A stretch of 64,000 bases of DNA from Magnolia sinica. Lineage: Eukaryota > Streptophyta > Magnoliopsida > Magnoliales > Magnoliaceae. The notes under the pieces were generated by a model. The model searched no databases. It saw only the letters and a list, made by a program, of their open reading frames with translations, and was not told the DNA's origin. The first letter of the stretch is position 1, and every line of letters starts with the position of its first letter. Location: NCBI RefSeq assembly GCF_029962835.1, contig NC_080581.1, forward strand, positions 23,078,001-23,142,000, in the 5' to 3' direction. The position numbers were made by a program, and so were the translations under genes. Of the stretch, positions 33,451-45,089 are shown in pieces.

Positions 33451-34760
33451 CTTTCTCTCCTTAATCCCTCTGATTCCCTTGAAACGACACATATTAATGA
33501 CATGTTCCCTGGTGAACAATTGTTCAGAGTCTCCCATTCACCTTGGTTCGCTGATATTGCTAATTATCTTGCCATAGGTTCCATACCGACACATTGGACT
33601 GCGCAAGATAAGAAGAAAATTTTTACCGAGGTGCACAACTTTTTCTGGGATGATCCACATTTATTTAAATATTACCCAGACCAAATCTTAAGAAGATGTG
33701 TGCCAGACGTTGAGCATCAGAGTGTCATCTCTTTCTCTCATTCACAGGCCTGTGGTGGTCACTTTTCTGCCAAAAAGACCACAACCAAGATTTTGTAGTG
33801 TGGCTTTTACTGGCCCACTATATTCGGAGACACTCATGAGTTTTGCAAAGCTTGTGAGCGTTGTCAGAAATTAGGAGCGTTGTCCCATCGAAATATGATT
33901 TGAATCTCATTCTTATCATCGAGGCATTTAATTGCTGGTGCATTGATTTCATGGGACCATTCCCCCAGTCTTTTGAAAATCTATATATTTTGCTCGCTGT
34001 AGACTATGTCACTAAATAGGTTGAAGCGATTCTGTGTCAGAATAATGACCATCGCACGGTCATTAAATTTCTAAAAGAGAACATCCTTTCCCGATTCGGA
34101 ATGCTTCGAGCTATCATTAGTGATGGGGGCTCACACTTTTGTAATAGGCCATTCGAGAGTTTAATGAAGAAATACGATATCTCTTATAAGGTGAGCACCC
34201 CATATCACCCACAGACAAGTGGGCAGGTTGAGATTTCCAATAGGGAGATCAAACTCATTTTGGAGAAAATGGTTAACCCTGACCGTAAGGATTGATCAAT
34301 CCGATTGATTAATGCCTTATGGGCTTACCATACTGCGTTTAAAACCCCTATTGGAATGTCTCCCTTTAGACTTGTCTATGGGAAGGCTTGCCACTTGCCT
34401 GTTGAGTTGGAACATAGAGCCTACTGGGCAATCAAAAAATTAAATTTCAATCTGGACAACGCTGGCTCGCTACGCAAACTTCAGTTGAATGAACTCGAAG
34501 AAATCCGGAACGATACATACGAGAACTCGAGAATTTATAAGGATAGAATGAAGGCGTTTTATGACCAACGTATTCTACGAAAATCATTCACACCTAGTCA
34601 GAAAGTCCTTTTGTATAATTCTTGATTACATCTCTTTCTAGGTAAGCTTCGATCTCGTTGATCTGGCCCTTACATTGTGGTCACTGCGTATCCTCATGGG
34701 GACGTTGAGATAAGAGATCCTGACAATGGCAAGGAGTTTAAAGTAAATGGACATCACTTA
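33439..34760 (+). pseudogene. Athila-like integrase, broken
   Basis: The zinc-binding domain lies at the end of frame 33439-33798 (HSQACGGHFSAKKT) and beyond (CKACERCQ). The core follows: GPFPQSFEN, then MLRAIISDGGSHFCNRPFE (34101-34295) and YHPQTSGQVEISNREIK with the catalytic Glu present in context. The tail lies in frame 34305-34625 ([50 protein letters not shown]). At least three stops interrupt the domain. Confidence 0.87.
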
Positions 34761-36061
34761 AAGCCATTTGTTGAGAAATTTGATTCAGAGGACATGTCCA
34801 TACCTCTGACTGATCCTGTTTACTAGGATTGATCTCCTAGTCTGATGAAGGTATAAGTAGGTTTCCTGTTTTCATAGGACTAGGGTAGTTTACTTTATGT
34901 TGTTCTAGGTTAATTTGCTTTCTACATTGTGTTAGGATAGTTTTCTTTTGTTGGTTTCTCTTATGTACTGACTTGCTTTCATGCTGAGATTTGTGTAAAA
35001 GCTTCTTGAATCCCTCGTCCAGGTACAATCTTCCCATCACTTCTCATTTACTTTCATTGTCTCATGTACATTGCGAGCATATCTCTTACATTGAGGACAA
35101 TGTAGATTTTTAGTTAGGGGTGGGAGATTAGGCTACCTAATCAGTGTTTTCTTGGCCTTGAGCAAAAAAAAAAATTGTGAAAATTTTTAAATTTTTCTGG
35201 AATTTCGTATGAATTTAAAGTGATTTTGACGACCATCTTGGATTTAGACTTACAAGATACATGATGTTAGTGATTTATGTCTCTTGGATTTAGTTATTTG
35301 ATAGATTTCACAGTTGAGAGTGACTTATCAATCCATGATTAGAAGTTTTAAACATTGATTGAATCATAATTTTACATGTCACATCTCGCTTTCACATTAA
35401 GGTTGCAGTTTGATATTGTAGGGTTAACTTGGTGATCATTAAGCATGAAAGGAACTAGCCTGGACAATTTGCCTATCATGATCAATACAAAAAGAAAAAG
35501 AAGAAGTGAAGAAAAAGAAAATACCCAGGGTTGGGCGAATGGTCTTCACCTTAGGTTTGCTCCCTATAGGTGAGGATTTGATTTCCCACAGTTGACATTC
35601 GGAAAATATTGGGCGACTAATCTTCACCATAGGTTTGCTCCCTATAGGTGAGGATTCGATTCCTTTCATTAGCATGACATTTGACGAAAAAATCATGGGT
35701 TGGGATGTTGATCTATGAGGCAGGTTTTGGTTTAGGTTGTGGTTGACCTAAATGCTCTTGTGGAGTGCCAAGGATATCACAAAATAGAGAAATAAACCAG
35801 GGTGTTAAGCCGAGATTACACTATACACTCATGGAACTTAATGTTTAGAATTGTTTTATTTAATGGATTAATATTTGAACTTGATTATGAAGTTTACTGT
35901 GAGCTTGATTCCAGGAGAGTAATGTCAACAATCTTGAATCTTAGACTTCTAGTTCTGGATTGTTTTCAAAAATCACTCGAATTTATAGAAATTATCCTGT
36001 AATTCTCAAGTTATTTTTCGCATACTTTGCTTGAGACTAGCAAAATGCTAGTTGGGGGTTG
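34761..36061 (+). other. 3' non-coding region of the Athila-like element
   Basis: Athila elements often carry an envelope-like frame here; I see none. Two units of about 77 bp (35534-35583 and 35611-35660) share 'aggtttgctccctatagg'. The purine-rich 'gttgggggttg' (36051-36061) next to the 3' LTR is the likely polypurine tract. Confidence 0.6.
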
Positions 36062-37346
36062 TGTTAAGGGTCAAATATTGCATATTAGACCTCAGTTATT
36101 ACCTGAATTACGAACATGATACTGTTTTAATGGGTTATTTTAATCGTGTTTGTGATGCAAGGAGAATTGACGAGCGTGGATTGAAAAGGATGCTAAAGGT
36201 ATGAATTTAACGCTCTAGCATCACCAAGGCATTGGACGAAACTCCATAGGACAAAGATCGAGGATTTACACGTCAGGGATCCATGAAAATCAAGCCATTC
36301 AGGTTAAAGAGGCCTGAAAGTTGTCCAAGATGCAAGATCACAGGGTTTTCACCATTCATTCGGCTTGAAACTTCATATATGGCCTGAGGACTATAAATTA
36401 ACCGCACATGTCAGATTTTAGCCATTGGATCTCTCCAGAAGTGGCCAAAACTGACGGATCAACTACATATCAGAGATTTGAGGCCCACCCGAGATCTGGA
36501 TATGCTTCAAAGTTGTTCTCAACCATTATCTGAAGAGACAAGACATCTGGATGGTTCAGATTCCCCAAAACCATCATAGTGGACCCCATTTATGCATGAG
36601 TGTGCATAGTGTACAATTTCACTCACCATGCACGGCAGCAAAGAGTCGGTCAAATCGACTCTTAACTGAGTTCAAAAGAAGGAAATTACCTTTTTCAGCA
36701 GTTAGGCAGGCTATCCGCTGGGAGGTTGTGTGGCCCACTTGCAGTCACCGTACTAGTGATCTTGACCATCCATCAGAGTCCTACATGCCCACTGAACAAG
36801 ATCTGGGTGGAAATTCTCTAAGAAGCAGCGATGATCTAATTACACCCAGTCAAATGGAAGATAGACGGTGAAACGGAATAATCCATGGGCCACAATGAAT
36901 CTGATCTAAAACCGATCATGTCCGACCAATTTTTCAAGGGAAATTCAATGGACGGTGTGGATTTCCCAACCGACCTCGATCATGGACCCCACCACTCAAT
37001 TAGCGCAAGCCGACGTAGGCAGTCCCCTGTCTTCGCATCCGGACGCAGGCCGACTTTTGCTGGCTGTTGTATGATCTCGGTGTTGATCAAAATGCTGATC
37101 TAAATCGTCCAGATGATGCCCAAGCCAGGATTGACCCTAGCCATGAAGATAGATGCAAAATCTGGGACGATCAGCGTCCCGATCATCCATCCAAACGCAA
37201 GTGATTTGGGGTTTCATTGCGTAACGTGCGTATGCCTTATGCACGATTTCTTTCCAGTCTGTTTCCGCGTAAATCTCCAAGCTAGCGTCCTACCTTGTGT
37301 TATAAAATAATGAGACGTGAAGAGAGAAAGGGGGTAGGCTTCTGAC

Positions 37347-37421
<75 letters not shown>

Positions 37422-38209
37422 GTTTAAGAGTTTTTATTATTTGTTTATTTTCATGATTTTTGAGAGAATTATCCCACTCATGTTGGGCTAAACCTCTTAG
37501 CTAGGGCTAAGAGGTGAAGCTTGTAGCGTGATGGGACTGATTCTATGACTTTGATTCATACCATGTACTATGTTGACTCTAGTTTTGAATAATAAGAATA
37601 TTTGTAGTTTTTAATGGTTTGTTGTGACTGAAATTATAATAGATCTGCGATGGCTTTAAGTATTCCTGTTCTCTTGTTGTGATTACGTAGTTAGGAAGTC
37701 CTGTTGTTCACCATCGTATCCTGGGCATGGTTAGATGACGGTACCCTTCCTACTGTTCATACATCTCTTAGATTGACTGTGAATTGGTTTAATTCTGTTG
37801 TTAACTTTGTCTCCTGAGCATGGTTTGGTGATGGAATCTATTCCAATTTACACCTGTCTGATCTTTTAAAAACTAGATTAAATGAAGTTCAGAATTGATT
37901 TTCAGGTTACATCTTCCAACTGGATGAAGATGGGACTTAAAGTCTGGCTGAGTTCATGAATCGACCGTAGATCTCCTTGATCTCTACAAGTGGATCCTCT
38001 GAATCCCTAGTTTCCTTCCTCTGAATTTCTTAAGTTTTACATTAATATTTCACCGTTATTCCTCAAATTCATTCGATTTAGATTTTATCTTAGTCTAGTT
38101 CTAATTCTACTTAGTTTCAGATTACGTACAGGTTTCAGTTCCTTGGGATTCGACCTCGGTCTCACCGAGTTTATTACTACATCACAACCCTATACTTGGG
38201 GAGTGAACA
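36062..38209 (+). repeat. 3' LTR of the Athila-like element (2.15 kb)
   Basis: Same ends as the 5' LTR. By eye on the first 120 bp it differs at about five positions. It is 58 bp longer, mostly from a GA expansion at 37349-37419. Confidence 0.92.
37349..37419 (+). repeat. (GA)35 microsatellite just downstream of the LTR TATA-like box
   Basis: An uninterrupted GA run, represented by only about six units at the same place in the 5' LTR. Confidence 0.97.
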
Positions 38210-39225
38210 TCTGCGGAGTTCGAAACTCTGATAGGGAGGAAATGAGCCGATTTCATCAACCGGTCCACGATCACCCAGATGGAGTCATGTCCCTTCTTCG
38301 TCTTCGACAGCCCTGAGATAAAATCCATAGAGATGAAGTCCCATTTCCATTCAGCTATGGGCACGAGCGGAAGCAGTCCAGGAGGTCGGCAGTGTTCAGC
38401 CTTGACCTACTAGCACGTGAGACAACGTGATACATACTCTACTATGTGGGCCTTCATGTTGTCCCACCAGTACGAATGCTTCATGTCCCGGTACATCTTC
38501 GTACTGCTAGGATGCATTGCCATCCTCGAATTGTGATCAGCCTCGAGAACATCCTTCATCAGGTCATGAAGGTTTGGGATGCATAGGCGGCCACGATAAG
38601 GTAAACCCCCATCCGTACCAACTCTCCATTCTGAGTCTACATCGTCACTAAGCTGCTCTCTCATGTTCGCCAATAGCTCATCGTCTGTCTGAGCCTTGAT
38701 GATCCTATCATCAATAAGTAGTTGAACCCGAATATGTGTGCTGCTCTCGAACGACTCTTCTACCGTAAGTTTCTGCCCAAAGTCTCGTACAAACTCTACC
38801 ATATCCCATTTCGCTATCATTAGCGAAGCCGTAAATGCTATTGTCTTATTGTGGCTCAACGCGTCTGCTACAAGGTTGGCCTTGCTAGGATGGTAGGAGA
38901 CCTCGAACTTGAAGTCCTTCAAGGTTTCCATGCACCGCTGCTGTCTCATATTCAAGTCTCTCTGTGTAAGTATGTATCTGAGACTCTTGTGGTTGCAAAA
39001 GAGCTCGAACTCCTCTCCGTAGAGGTAATGTCTCCAGATCTTCAAAGCAAAGATGACCGCTGCTAACTCTAAGTCGTGCGTAGGGTAGTTTTCCTCATGT
39101 TTCCTCAACTGTTGCGATAGATAGGCAATAACCTTGTCTTTCTGCATCAAAACACGACCCAAACCAACACGAGAAGCGTCGGTGTATATTGTATACTTGA
39201 CCCCTTGCTCTAGCAATACTAGCAC
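38210..39225 (-). pseudogene. Tekay-type RNase H and integrase N-terminal half
   Basis: The long open frame 38410-39225 carries [68 protein letters not shown], and the integrase zinc domain with [20 protein letters not shown] and CLTC. The core begins in 38210-38400 ([32 protein letters not shown]) and is cut at 38210 by the Athila-like insertion. Its continuation lies at 24534 and below. A stop lies between CLTC and the core. Confidence 0.9.
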
Positions 39226-39299
39226 AGGGGCGAACGTTAACTTGTCCTTTAATTCCCGAAAAGCTGCTTCTGTCTTCTCATTCCAGGTAAACTTGAGAT

Positions 39300-40674
39300 C
39301 CTTCTATGTTAGCTGAGACAACCGTCTGGCTATCTTGGAGAAATCTCTAATGAATCGACGATAGTAACCTACCAGGCTAAGAAAACTCCTCACTGCAGTA
39401 ACTGAACTAGGCTACTCCCAGTCCTGAACTGCGATTATCTTAGCGAGGTCCACAACTATCCCTTCCTTGGACATCACATGTCCCAGGAATTTGACTTCTT
39501 CTTTCCAGAAGTCGCACTTCTTGTACCGTACAAACAACTAGTTCTTTCTGAGCGTATCGAAGACTGCTCGCAGGTACTCCTCGTGCTCCTTTCCACTCTT
39601 GGAGTATACCAGGATGTCATCTATAAATACGATGATGAATCGGTATATATACGGCTGAAACACCCTGTTCATCAGGTCCATGAACATGGCCGGTGCATTC
39701 GTGAGTCCAAACGACATCACTAGGAACTCGTAATGCCTAAAGCTGGTCCTGAATGCTGTCTTTTGCACATCCTCATCTTTGACGTGTAACTAATGATATC
39801 CTGACTGCAAATAAATCTTTGAAAAATACTGTGCTCCTCTCAATTGATCGAACAGATCATCAATCCTGGGCAGAGGATACTTGTTCTTTGCCGTCACATG
39901 GTTCAATCCGCGGTAATCAATACACAATCGTAGAGATCCATCCTTCTTCTTTATAAACAAAATAGGTGCTCCCTATGGAGACACGCTAGGTCGTATGAAG
40001 CCTGCATCTAACAGATCATTGATTTGTTTCCTCAGCTCATCCATCTCACATGGAGGCATGCGATAAGTAGGAAGAGATATAGGTGTCGCACTAGGCACTA
40101 GATCGATGGTAAAATCAATCTCGTACTGAGGGGGTAATCTAGGTATTTTTATGAATACGTCTGAGAATTCTTGGATTACAGGGGTGTCCTTAAGTGCTGG
40201 ACTATTAATGTCCTCTAGTAGTAAAGCATAACAACTAATGCAATAGGGCCAACTGACCTGCACTAGGAATGTAAAGGTCATGCCTTCTGGTCCATAGGCT
40301 GTCACCACTCTAGTATCGCAGTCGATCTTTGCCTTCACCTCCGTGAGCCAATCCATACCAAGAATGATGTCATAATGGTGCAATAGAGAGACAATCAGGT
40401 TAATGCGCACTATTCTGCTCCCTAAGTCTATTGAACAACCCTTACACATCCTGGTAGTGTCCGAGAAAGTCCCTATGGCGGTAAGGATTCTCAGTCCAAC
40501 CATAGGATTAGTTTTAAACCCCAGTTGCTTGACTGCTGCGCATGATATAATAGAGATAGTGGACCCGGTGTGTACCAACAAGAAGACTGGTGTACCTTGA
40601 ACATGCGTCGTGACTTCAAAAGCCAACGGTGCTGCAATTGCTGTCTCGGATGCCTCAACTGCAAGTGAGTGCAT
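39300..40674 (-). pseudogene. Tekay-type protease and reverse transcriptase, broken
   Basis: The frame 39973-40674 begins with the protease: PVFLLVHTGSTISIISC, where DSGAT-type sequence is expected. The catalytic Asp thus reads His (HTG) and the protease is dead. It then runs into the RT lead-in (LPPQYEIDFTIDLVPSATPI, YRMPPCEMDELRKQINDLLD, AGFIRPSVSP). RT continues with a stop before [17 protein letters not shown] text, then the open frame 39538-39768 with [20 protein letters not shown] and [14 protein letters not shown], the FIDD box intact. The thumb follows with further stops down to about 39300. Confidence 0.88.
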
Positions 40675-40879
40675 GCGAGCCTGTTGAGATCGGTTCGGCT
40701 GAGGTACTATAGGCCGTTGAGATGGCCTAAATCAGGATGCAGGTGGTCGAAAAGATAGATGCACTGGTGATGACCATGGAGGTGGAGCTGCAATCATCTG
40801 AGGAAGCTGGTAGTTGATCCTCTGAGGCGGCGAGAAGCCGTTGTCCCTCATCTTGGTGAAACAGTGGGCATCAACGTGG

Positions 40880-41964
40880 CCAGACCTCTTGTACTAGGTG
40901 CACCACACGTCTAGTTGCCTCATAGGGACTGGTGGAGGTGCAAGTCTGGGAGGTGAGTTTGCACGGGACCTCTTGCCGAGAAATGACCTGCTTGGCAAAT
41001 CTGATCGCGGTTTAGGAACCATGGGCATGCGCTTGCGGGACAATCTATCCCCATCCTGCTCCGCTCACAGAGACATGCCCACCAGCTCAGCATAGGTAGA
41101 TATACTAGCGTAACACATCTTTGAGCATATCTTGGGTCACAGGCCCTCAGAGAAGCACCGCATCCTCATCGGCTGATCGGCGAGAATCAAGGGAGCACAC
41201 CTAGCCAGCTCCGTGAATCAGTTCTCGTACTGTGCCACTGTTATACCTCCCTGTTGGAGGCAAAGGAACTCACTCTCCTTCTCATGGTGGTACGTGAGAG
41301 GAAAATACTTCACGTGGAAGCGCGTCTTAAAGGCCTCCCACGTCCACACGTGTTCGAGAGCAACAGTGTGGAGAACGCTGTCCCACCATAAGCTAGCCTC
41401 CTTCTCAAACATGAAGGTGACTAACTCCAGTTGCTCTGCCTTAGTGCAGTGCAGCGACTTCAGCATCTTAGAGATGCGGTCAAGCCAATACTCGTCCTCC
41501 TTGGGTCAGTGAGTACCCGTAAATGTAGGAGACCGCAAGCGTTGGAATCGCTTGAAATGGCCGCTAGCACCCTTATTCCCAGCAGGGGACACAAATGAAG
41601 TAGGCGGAGCCACACCCATGCTCTAAGAAAAGATTCCCCCAAGGGTGGCGAAGAGCTGCTACTGCTGGTGCTGGTGCTGCAATTGCTGCTGTTGCATCAA
41701 TAATATCATCTACTCCAACCTATTTGGAGGAGGGGCCATCTGAGGCATATGCTACGTCGAAGTGGACGCACGATTCTGCTCAGGAACCGGTGGTGCAATA
41801 GGTGTAGGCCCATTAGTGGGGCTAGTGGCTAGCTGAGAGTCCGGCATAGTCTCGTGAGGTGGGCTTGAACTGGGGTCTATGTGGCTATCGCTTAGGGGAG
41901 GAGCCCTGTCAATCGAGTCGCCAAGAGTAAGGTGGGCCGAGGTCCGCGTGCTCTTAGGTGGCAT
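40880..41964 (-). pseudogene. Tekay-type gag, broken
   Basis: The ATG at 41964 opens a Ser/Thr/Pro-rich start (MPPKSTRTSAHLTLGDSI). The central gag core is open at 41218-41466 (FMFEKEASLWWDSVLHTVAL, WEAFKTRFHVKYFP, EFLCLQQG). This is the retrotransposon gag domain in which WW and the 'F..Y.P' string are typical. A degenerate zinc knuckle near 40880-40920 has lost one Cys to Tyr and has an internal stop. Confidence 0.82.
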
Positions 41965-42266
41965 TCCCTAAATACAACATAGGGTGCAACCCATGTCAGA
42001 TTCAGCATATGCTTACAAACTCAACAACACAGCATTTACGTCATAGCTTAAAGAAGCTTCATGCATTTCATTTAACAAAATTGTCATGGTACATGAGATG
42101 CAGTATTACATGAATTATGACAGACGATGCATGTGAGTTAACCTAAGTAAGGCTTCAATACTGAAACATACTAACCAGTCTACCGCACCATTAAGCCTAT
42201 TAAGGCTATACATAGAAACGAGAAAAATAGGCAACAAAATAAACTAAAAGACGACTACATGTATGT

Positions 42267-44341
42267 CTAGTCATTCGAATCAGGCGACGGTGGTGGCGCA
42301 CCCTTGTCCTCCGGACAACACAAGATAGCCCTCAAGGTACGAGACACTTTGCTTAATTTTCGCTTTGCGAGGGCCTGATGCTCCTTAACCTGGGCTCGGG
42401 TCTGTGTGACCTCCTGTCGCAAGGTGGCCTGGCCCTCCTCGATCTGAGCCAAACGGGCTTCTAAAGTAGCCCGATCACCAGAGCACTCCTGTGTAGCAGG
42501 AGGAGAACCCTCATCAGTGTCCTGGGCCTCCTCTTCTTCTTCCTGCTCTCCTTCCTCCCTTATCTCATCTCCGTCATCTTCATCACTCTCCTCTTCTTCG
42601 CTTTCAATCTCATCCTCACTCTCATCGAGTCGAGCTTGACGCTGTCGTGGCCTAATCTCCATGTTGTTGAGAGTGGTGTCGTTGATGAAATGGATCGGCA
42701 CAGGAAGTTCGGCGCCAAGTCTGTAGGCGAATTCACGTGCAAGCTTGCATATAAGTAGGCCGAAAGGGAGCGAAATAGACGTTCTAGAAGAGTGTGCAGT
42801 CTGCACTATCTGTAGCAGTACATACGTATGCACGCACAACTTCTCTCCCTGCCCAGCTCGGTACAGAAAGTCTACCATCAGGCGCGTGCACTCACTGTGA
42901 TTGCTCCACTTAGGGTACACGTACGTGAAGATGTGGTGGAGCAGGCAAAAATCGTCGATCATATTGGATGCAAAGAGATTATTATTTGGATTCTAGTGGG
43001 CTAGTTGGCCACAAAGGATCGTGTGTGGTGATCCCTTTCACGTGCACTCCTAAGACTATTCTCGCTAGTATGGACTTCGCCAAGCAACATCCCCATGAGT
43101 TGGGCTATTAAGCCAACATCAACTGTGGCCTCCTGCATTCCCACAGGAATTTTGAATTACAAAGGCTCCACCGTCGGCTCTCGAATATAGGCATAGAAGG
43201 CTCGGATAGTGTCCACATTCGCACGAGACTTGCCCTCAAATATGGGACCCCACCCGGCATCCACCAGGCGGTCCATCACCAGATATTCTCCAAAGAGCTT
43301 CTCGTCTATGTGCGCTTCAAAAAGGACCCTACGGCCCTCAAATCTTCCATGGGATAGATCCGCCAGAAGAGCTCTCTCGAGGGGTGCCTGGTAGGGCTGA
43401 AAGTTGGGCGGGTTCAACCCAACCGACCCGTGACCAACCCGACATTGGGTTGGGCTCGGGCAGGATATTTTGGGTCCGATCTTAAGCTTGGGCTATACAA
43501 ACAACAACTCGATAAAACTTGGGTTGGGCTCGGGTTACGGTCTTAGGTTACCCGACCCAACCCGAACCCGATCAATATATAAGTTACTTATAAATTATAA
43601 TTGAGTGTGGATCGTTTGTGTTGAAGGCACACTAGTGATGTCGAGTCTCATTTGTCCACGTCATTTCCAAGGACTCAAGCTAACAAGATATGCCAGATTT
43701 CTCTCTCCCAAATAGACTTCATGCTATGCTACATGACTTTTAAAGGAGTAGTTGTCTTATATTTTAGCTTTTTTTTAAAAGAAAAAAATGAAGTATTATA
43801 ATAAATAATCACATATATAATTAATAAAATTATAGATACATAAAATAAGTCCTATATTGAAATATACTAAACTAATGTAATAACGAAAATATTAACATGT
43901 ATATACCCGAACAACCCAATCAACCTGACCGAGCCCGCTTGGGTTGGGGTTGGGTTGAGAATTCCTAACCCAAGATTGGGTTAGGTTGGGTTAGGGTTGA
44001 GGTATCAGAACCTTGGGTTGGGTTAGGGTTGAGCACCAACCCGACCCAACCCACCCTACTTTCAGCCCTAGTGCTTGGGGATCGAGGTCCTGCTTTGTCT
44101 TTATCTCTCGATCGATGCTTGTACTCGCGGTGACGCTTTTCGGTCTCCTTGAACAAGTAGGGCAGTTAGGCCCGGCTTCATCCGTGGAAGTCCTCTTCTT
44201 CCCAATGAGAGAAAGAAGTGTGAAAGTTGAGAAAATGGTCGTCAAAAGCTCGAAAAGAGCCATGAGAGTGAAATGAGATGGAGAAATGGAATGGGTTGTT
44301 GAACCTTGAGACTTTTGAGACACAAAGGAAGGTTTGTGCAC
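42267..44341 (-). pseudogene. Extra reading frame between 5' LTR and gag of the Tekay-type element
   Basis: A degraded protein-coding region upstream of gag in the same orientation. Read right to left: 44341-44080 (MALFELLTTIFSTF, KTKQDLDPQAL), then the hAT MITE, then 43157-43391 (PLERALLADLSHGRFEGR, MDRLVDAGWGPIFEGK, VDTIRAFYAYIREPTVEPL). A stop follows, then more in-frame text (VGMQEATVDVGLIAQLMGML) and a frameshift into 42267-42962 (MIDDFCLLHHIFTYVYPK, ISLPFGLLICKLAREF). The last part ends in an acidic stretch of about 40 residues and a coiled-coil-like TLEARLAQIEEGQATLRQ. It resembles the 'putative plant transposon protein' family found with plant retroelements. That match is from memory; its function is unknown. 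Confidence 0.6.
43392..44070. mobile_element. hAT-type MITE (679 bp), complete, inside the Tekay-type element
   Basis: The ends are inverse: 'tagggctgaaagttgggcgg' on the left, 'tagggctgaaagtagggtgg' when the right end is read on the minus strand. The 8-bp duplication is GTGCCTGG (43384-43391) against GTGCTTGG (44071-44078), one mismatch. The interior is GGGTT/AACCC-rich at both ends and AT-rich in the middle, with no coding capacity. It is collinear with the copy at 8021. Confidence 0.88.
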
Positions 44342-45070
44342 TCAAATGAAGGGAAATGAGGGAGATAGGAGAGGGGTTTTGATAAAAAAATGGTGGAGGT
44401 GTGTGTGAAATGAAGGAAAAAGAGGAAATATGAGGATGAAGGGAAGATTTGAGGGAGAAAAAAATACGTTTTTGAGAAAAAGGAAAGCTTGGAGTTGTGT
44501 AAGAGGGGAGAGAGGAGCAAATGGGGTAGAAAAGGGGATCCCCACATGTTTTGGTGGGCCGTACAGCCTTGGACACGAGCTGGTCCGACCGGCCCGCGTC
44601 GGCCTGACAGGCCCGTACCGTCCGGGCGGCGAGGGCTTGCCAACTTGGCGATGCCATTGCCGGTCCCTGGAAATTCTGGTGATGGCTCACCCTAGGGGCG
44701 ATGCCATCCCCCCTGGGGTGCTAGAAATGTGCGGGGTCCACTTTGGGTCCCCCCGATTTACACCGTTTAGGCCGCCGACTCTATTTGAGTCATTTCAGGT
44801 CCCATTTTGCGTACTATCACACTTTTCGATTTGTTTGAGTATGGAATAGGTTGAATTAGAGTCTAAACCCGTCGATTGACGGTTTATGAAGGACCTCTCG
44901 TATGGTCACAGAGGCCTACGGTCCCGAATCCAACGGTCAATCTCAGTCGGTTTCGCCAATGGGCGAAACTGGAAATCTTGTGCTAGTTTCTGCGTTTCAA
45001 CGCTCCCTCCTAAGTCAAAGTATGTCAGTGTGCATCATGTGATTATAACCCAGGTCCAGTTTAATCCAAA
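44342..45070 (-). other. Untranslated leader of the Tekay-type element
   Basis: Lies between the extra reading frame and the primer site. On the plus strand 44200-44540 is a purine-rich run (GAAGGGA, GAGGGAG words). Positions 44560-44700 are GC-rich. Open frames here have no recognisable domain. Confidence 0.55.
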
Positions 45071-45086
45071 TCATACTCTGATACCA
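45071..45086 (-). other. Primer binding site, initiator-Met tRNA type
   Basis: On the minus strand, 'tggtatcagagtatga' follows the 5' LTR after four bases. Confidence 0.9.
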
Positions 45087-45089
45087 ACT

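Larger units (their letters stand above)
24540..38209 (+). mobile_element. Ty3/gypsy Athila-like retrotransposon, inserted in the Tekay-type integrase
   Basis: LTRs lie at 24540-26629 and 36062-38209. The primer site matches tRNA-Asp, as in Athila/Tat elements. Gag, protease, RT, RNase H and IN run left to right. The target duplication is TCTGT (24535-24539) against TCTGC (38210-38214), one mismatch. Removing the insert restores the split codon context of the Tekay integrase (SAD before, ELAKLYM after). It is itself interrupted by a solo LTR at 29839-31989. All coding segments carry stops. Confidence 0.9.

Noticed and set aside
29839..38209. Separate full element bounded by the LTRs at 29839 and 36062
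   Set aside because: The solo LTR has its own perfect ATGAG duplication and its sequence is clearly more diverged, so it is not the 5' LTR of the surrounding element.
44178..44690. Minus-strand open frames with Ser/Phe/Pro-rich text
   Set aside because: They lie in the pyrimidine-rich leader of the Tekay-type element and overlap in several frames, a composition effect.
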